Positions 5,093 to 7,089 of a DNA stretch of 7,089 bases are shown piece after piece. Numbering within the stretch: the first letter of the stretch is position 1; each line of letters begins with the position of its first letter. Made by a program: the position numbers and the translations under genes. The stretch comes from Cytophagales bacterium (GTDB lineage Bacteria > Bacteroidota > Bacteroidia > Cytophagales > Cytophagaceae): contig JANYCO010000061.1 in NCBI GenBank assembly GCA_025360235.1, forward strand, positions 1 to 7,089. Direction: 5' to 3'. The notes under the pieces are model-generated. The model had not been told where the DNA came from. It did not search any database and saw nothing but the letters and a program-made list of their open reading frames with translations.

Positions 5093-7089
5093 AAATATTC
5101 CATCTACTAGTGTTGACTCTATCTATTTCATTTATTGCTGAAGGAGCTCCAACGATTAGCAAATATATTAAAGTAGACCAATTTGGCTATCGGTGCTCCT
5201 CCTCTAAAGTGGCTGTCATTGTGGATCCTCAAACCGGATATAACGCAGCTGAAAATTTTAGCCCCTCACTTGGAGTCAATCAATACGAAATAAGAAATGC
5301 TTCTACCCACCAAACGGTATACTCCGGTACAATCACAAGCTGGAACGCTGGTGCTACCCATACGCAGTCAGGTGATAAGTGCTGGTGGTTTGATTTCTCC
5401 ACGCTTACTGTTTCAGGAAGTTATTATGTATTTGATAAAGGGAAAAATGTAGCGTCATACACTTTTGATATTAACGATTATGTTTATGATGATGTTCTAA
5501 AACATGCTTGCCGGATGTATTATTACCAACGCTGCAATCTTGCGAAGACCGCTATATACGCAGGCGTAAAGTGGACAGATGGCTTAGACTTCAGTGACGT
5601 AAATCAGGATACAGACGCCTTTGCAGCCTGGGACAAAACGAACGTAGCCTTAAAAAGAGATGTGAGTGGTGGATGGTACGATGCGGGAGATTATGACAAG
5701 TATGTAACGTTTACGCTAGAAACTCTTTGTAATCTTTTAGAAGCTTATCGGAAAAATCCCACAGCATTTAAAGACAATTGGGGAATACCCGAATCCGGAA
5801 ACGGCGTACCCGACATTCTTGATGAAGTAAAATGGGAACTGGACTGGCTCCTAAAAATGCAGGATTCTCTTGATGGCTCTTCTTACTTAAAAGTAGGTGT
5901 CGACGTATGGGGTTCTGACAGTCCGCCAAGCGCGGATAAACGTTCCCGGTACTATGTTCAGAAATGCAACTCTGCGGCCATCACTCTTGCCGCTGTATTT
6001 TCTTTGTCTTCTACCGTTTTGAAAGATTTTGCTTTATATTCTTCTTATGCTACTTCTTTGTTAAGTAAAGCCCAATTGTCCTGGACTTATGTACAAGCAA
6101 ATTCAACTTACGTAAGCAATTGTGACGATCAATCTATAAAAGCAGGCGATGCTGATTTTAATGCTGCAGATGATTTTTACGGGGCTGAACTGGTAGCATC
6201 TCTTTATTTATGGGAAGCAACAGCAGATCCACAATACAAAACCTATTTTGACAATAATTACACAACGGTAAAACCATATAACATAACTTATTGGGAAGCC
6301 AACAGAACACATGTTGCAGAAGCAATGTTACGTTATTCAGAAATAGCAGGAGCCACCGCCACAGTAAAAAATAATATTCTGACCAACTTCACTACAGACT
6401 ATGCGCAAAATCAATTTTACTTACCTGTCTGGAATGGAAACCAGGATGCCTATCGTTCACCTCTTCCTGATTGGTCATATACTTGGTCAAGTAATAATAC
6501 CCACTGCGGTGCAGGAATTATCAGTCTCGATAAAATTTATTACAACATAGACCCATCGAACAATCAAAAGTATCTTGACATTGCCGAAGGACATTTGCAT
6601 TATCTGCACGGTGTAAATCCGCAAGGACTGGTTTACCTTTCCAATATGAAAAATTATGGCGCAGAAAATTCAATAAACGAAATTTACCATTACTGGTTTG
6701 CCGACGGAACAATTTGGGACAATGCAAAAACTTCAGCTAACGGTCCGGCACCTGGGTATCTGGTTGGCGGACCAAATCCAAATTATGTAACCGACGGAGG
6801 AAGTGCGACTATCAGTCCACCGGCAGGACAGCCGGCAATGAAATCCTACAAGGACTGGAACACAGGCTGGAATGGCTCTTATCAGGAAGCATCCTATACT
6901 ATTACTGAACCAGGCATATACGGACAAGCCCGATACATAAATATGCTTGCAAGAATTATTTCTACTCCGTCTTGTGGCACTCCACTTACTACTACTATAG
7001 AAGGGATTGAGGAAAATCCAATTCTAGTTTTCCCAAATCCTTCCGGCAATGAATTAAAAATTATAATCAATGGAAGTACCGGAGGCGAT
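5089..7089 (+). CDS. Family 9 glycoside hydrolase (cellulase) with T9SS sorting domain, 3' end outside window
   Basis: This is a predicted secreted endoglucanase or related beta-1,4-glucanase; GH9 enzymes hydrolyse cellulose with inversion. The frame is open for 667 codons to the window edge. Residues 1 to about 20 are a signal peptide (MKIFHLLVLTLSISFIAEGA). Residues about 25-125 form the Ig-like CelD_N domain, with the hallmark YIKVDQFGY. The catalytic domain spans about 130-625. It contains GGWYDAGDYDKYV with D198 and D201 (the latter the likely catalytic base), then NGVPDILDEVKWELDWLLKM, GDADFNAADDFYGAEL, HGVNPQG (507-513), NEIYHYWFADG (530-540), GPAPGYLVGGPNPNY and KSYKDWN. In ITEPGIY, E607 is the likely general acid. 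The HHR motif of classic GH9 enzymes is absent, as in a subgroup I recall with NEFYHxWF in its place. ILVFPNPSGNELKI at 645-658 starts a T9SS type A sorting domain that is cut off. The ATG at 5089 is favoured because the signal peptide begins there. It is divergent from mscL. Confidence 0.93.
   Translation, partial: MKIFHLLVLTLSISFIAEGAPTISKYIKVDQFGYRCSSSKVAVIVDPQTGYNAAENFSPSLGVNQYEIRNASTHQTVYSGTITSWNAGATHTQSGDKCWWFDFSTLTVSGSYYVFDKGKNVASYTFDINDYVYDDVLKHACRMYYYQRCNLAKTAIYAGVKWTDGLDFSDVNQDTDAFAAWDKTNVALKRDVSGGWYDAGDYDKYVTFTLETLCNLLEAYRKNPTAFKDNWGIPESGNGVPDILDEVKWELDWLLKMQDSLDGSSYLKVGVDVWGSDSPPSADKRSRYYVQKCNSAAITLAAVFSLSSTVLKDFALYSSYATSLLSKAQLSWTYVQANSTYVSNCDDQSIKAGDADFNAADDFYGAELVASLYLWEATADPQYKTYFDNNYTTVKPYNITYWEANRTHVAEAMLRYSEIAGATATVKNNILTNFTTDYAQNQFYLPVWNGNQDAYRSPLPDWSYTWSSNNTHCGAGIISLDKIYYNIDPSNNQKYLDIAEGHLHYLHGVNPQGLVYLSNMKNYGAENSINEIYHYWFADGTIWDNAKTSANGPAPGYLVGGPNPNYVTDGGSATISPPAGQPAMKSYKDWNTGWNGSYQEASYTITEPGIYGQARYINMLARIISTPSCGTPLTTTIEGIEENPILVFPNPSGNELKIIINGSTGGD

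Noticed and set aside
6521..6927. Two minus-strand frames (about 64-68 codons) opposite the cellulase
   Set aside because: They overlap the conserved catalytic end of the GH9 domain on the other strand and have no family features.
1..7089. Mobile element, prophage, CRISPR array or defence island
   Set aside because: No transposase, integrase, direct-repeat array, tRNA or target-site duplication was seen. All genes look native to one Bacteroidota chromosome and have similar base use.

Overview
The window looks like chromosomal DNA from a member of the Bacteroidota, most likely a cellulose-degrading Cytophaga-like bacterium. Three things point there. Two genes encode C-terminal type IX secretion (T9SS) sorting domains. 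One gene belongs to the DUF3078 family, which I know mainly from this phylum. The DnaE-type polymerase carries a charged insertion that I recall from Bacteroidota relatives. Base composition is moderately AT-rich, start codons are preceded by A-rich leaders without clear Shine-Dalgarno sequences, and two copies of the phylum-type -7 box (TAnnTTTG) occur. The genus assignment is an inference from gene content and was not checked against a database.

Layout: (1) Positions 1-2378, plus strand: the 3' part of dnaE, the replicative DNA polymerase III alpha subunit. The window opens exactly at the catalytic PDIDTDFD motif, so the N-terminal PHP region lies outside. The gene ends in a strong stem-loop/T-tract terminator (2391-2433). 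(2) Positions 2443-3315, minus strand, convergent with dnaE: a small secreted protein with a signal peptide, beta-rich body and T9SS sorting domain, with no recognisable enzyme domain. (3) Positions 3316-3471: AT-rich spacer with a short nested repeat. (4) Positions 3472-4927, minus strand: a tight two-gene unit in which mscL comes first and a DUF3078 envelope protein follows after 13 bases. (5) Positions 4928-5088: divergent promoter region with one -7-like box for each direction and a tiny upstream reading frame that overlaps the next start codon by four bases. (6) Positions 5089 to the end, plus strand: a family 9 glycoside hydrolase (endoglucanase-type cellulase) with an N-terminal Ig-like domain, complete catalytic domain and the first part of a T9SS sorting domain. 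The window cuts it before its stop codon.

The genes do not form one pathway. dnaE is housekeeping. MscL and the DUF3078 protein are envelope proteins that are probably co-transcribed. The two T9SS cargo proteins should leave the cell through the same secretion machinery, one as a cellulase and one with unknown role. I found no RNA genes, CRISPR arrays, insertion sequences, phage genes or clear sign of a new multi-gene system. The points worth a second look are the active-site subtype and leader of the cellulase and the mscL-DUF3078 pairing.
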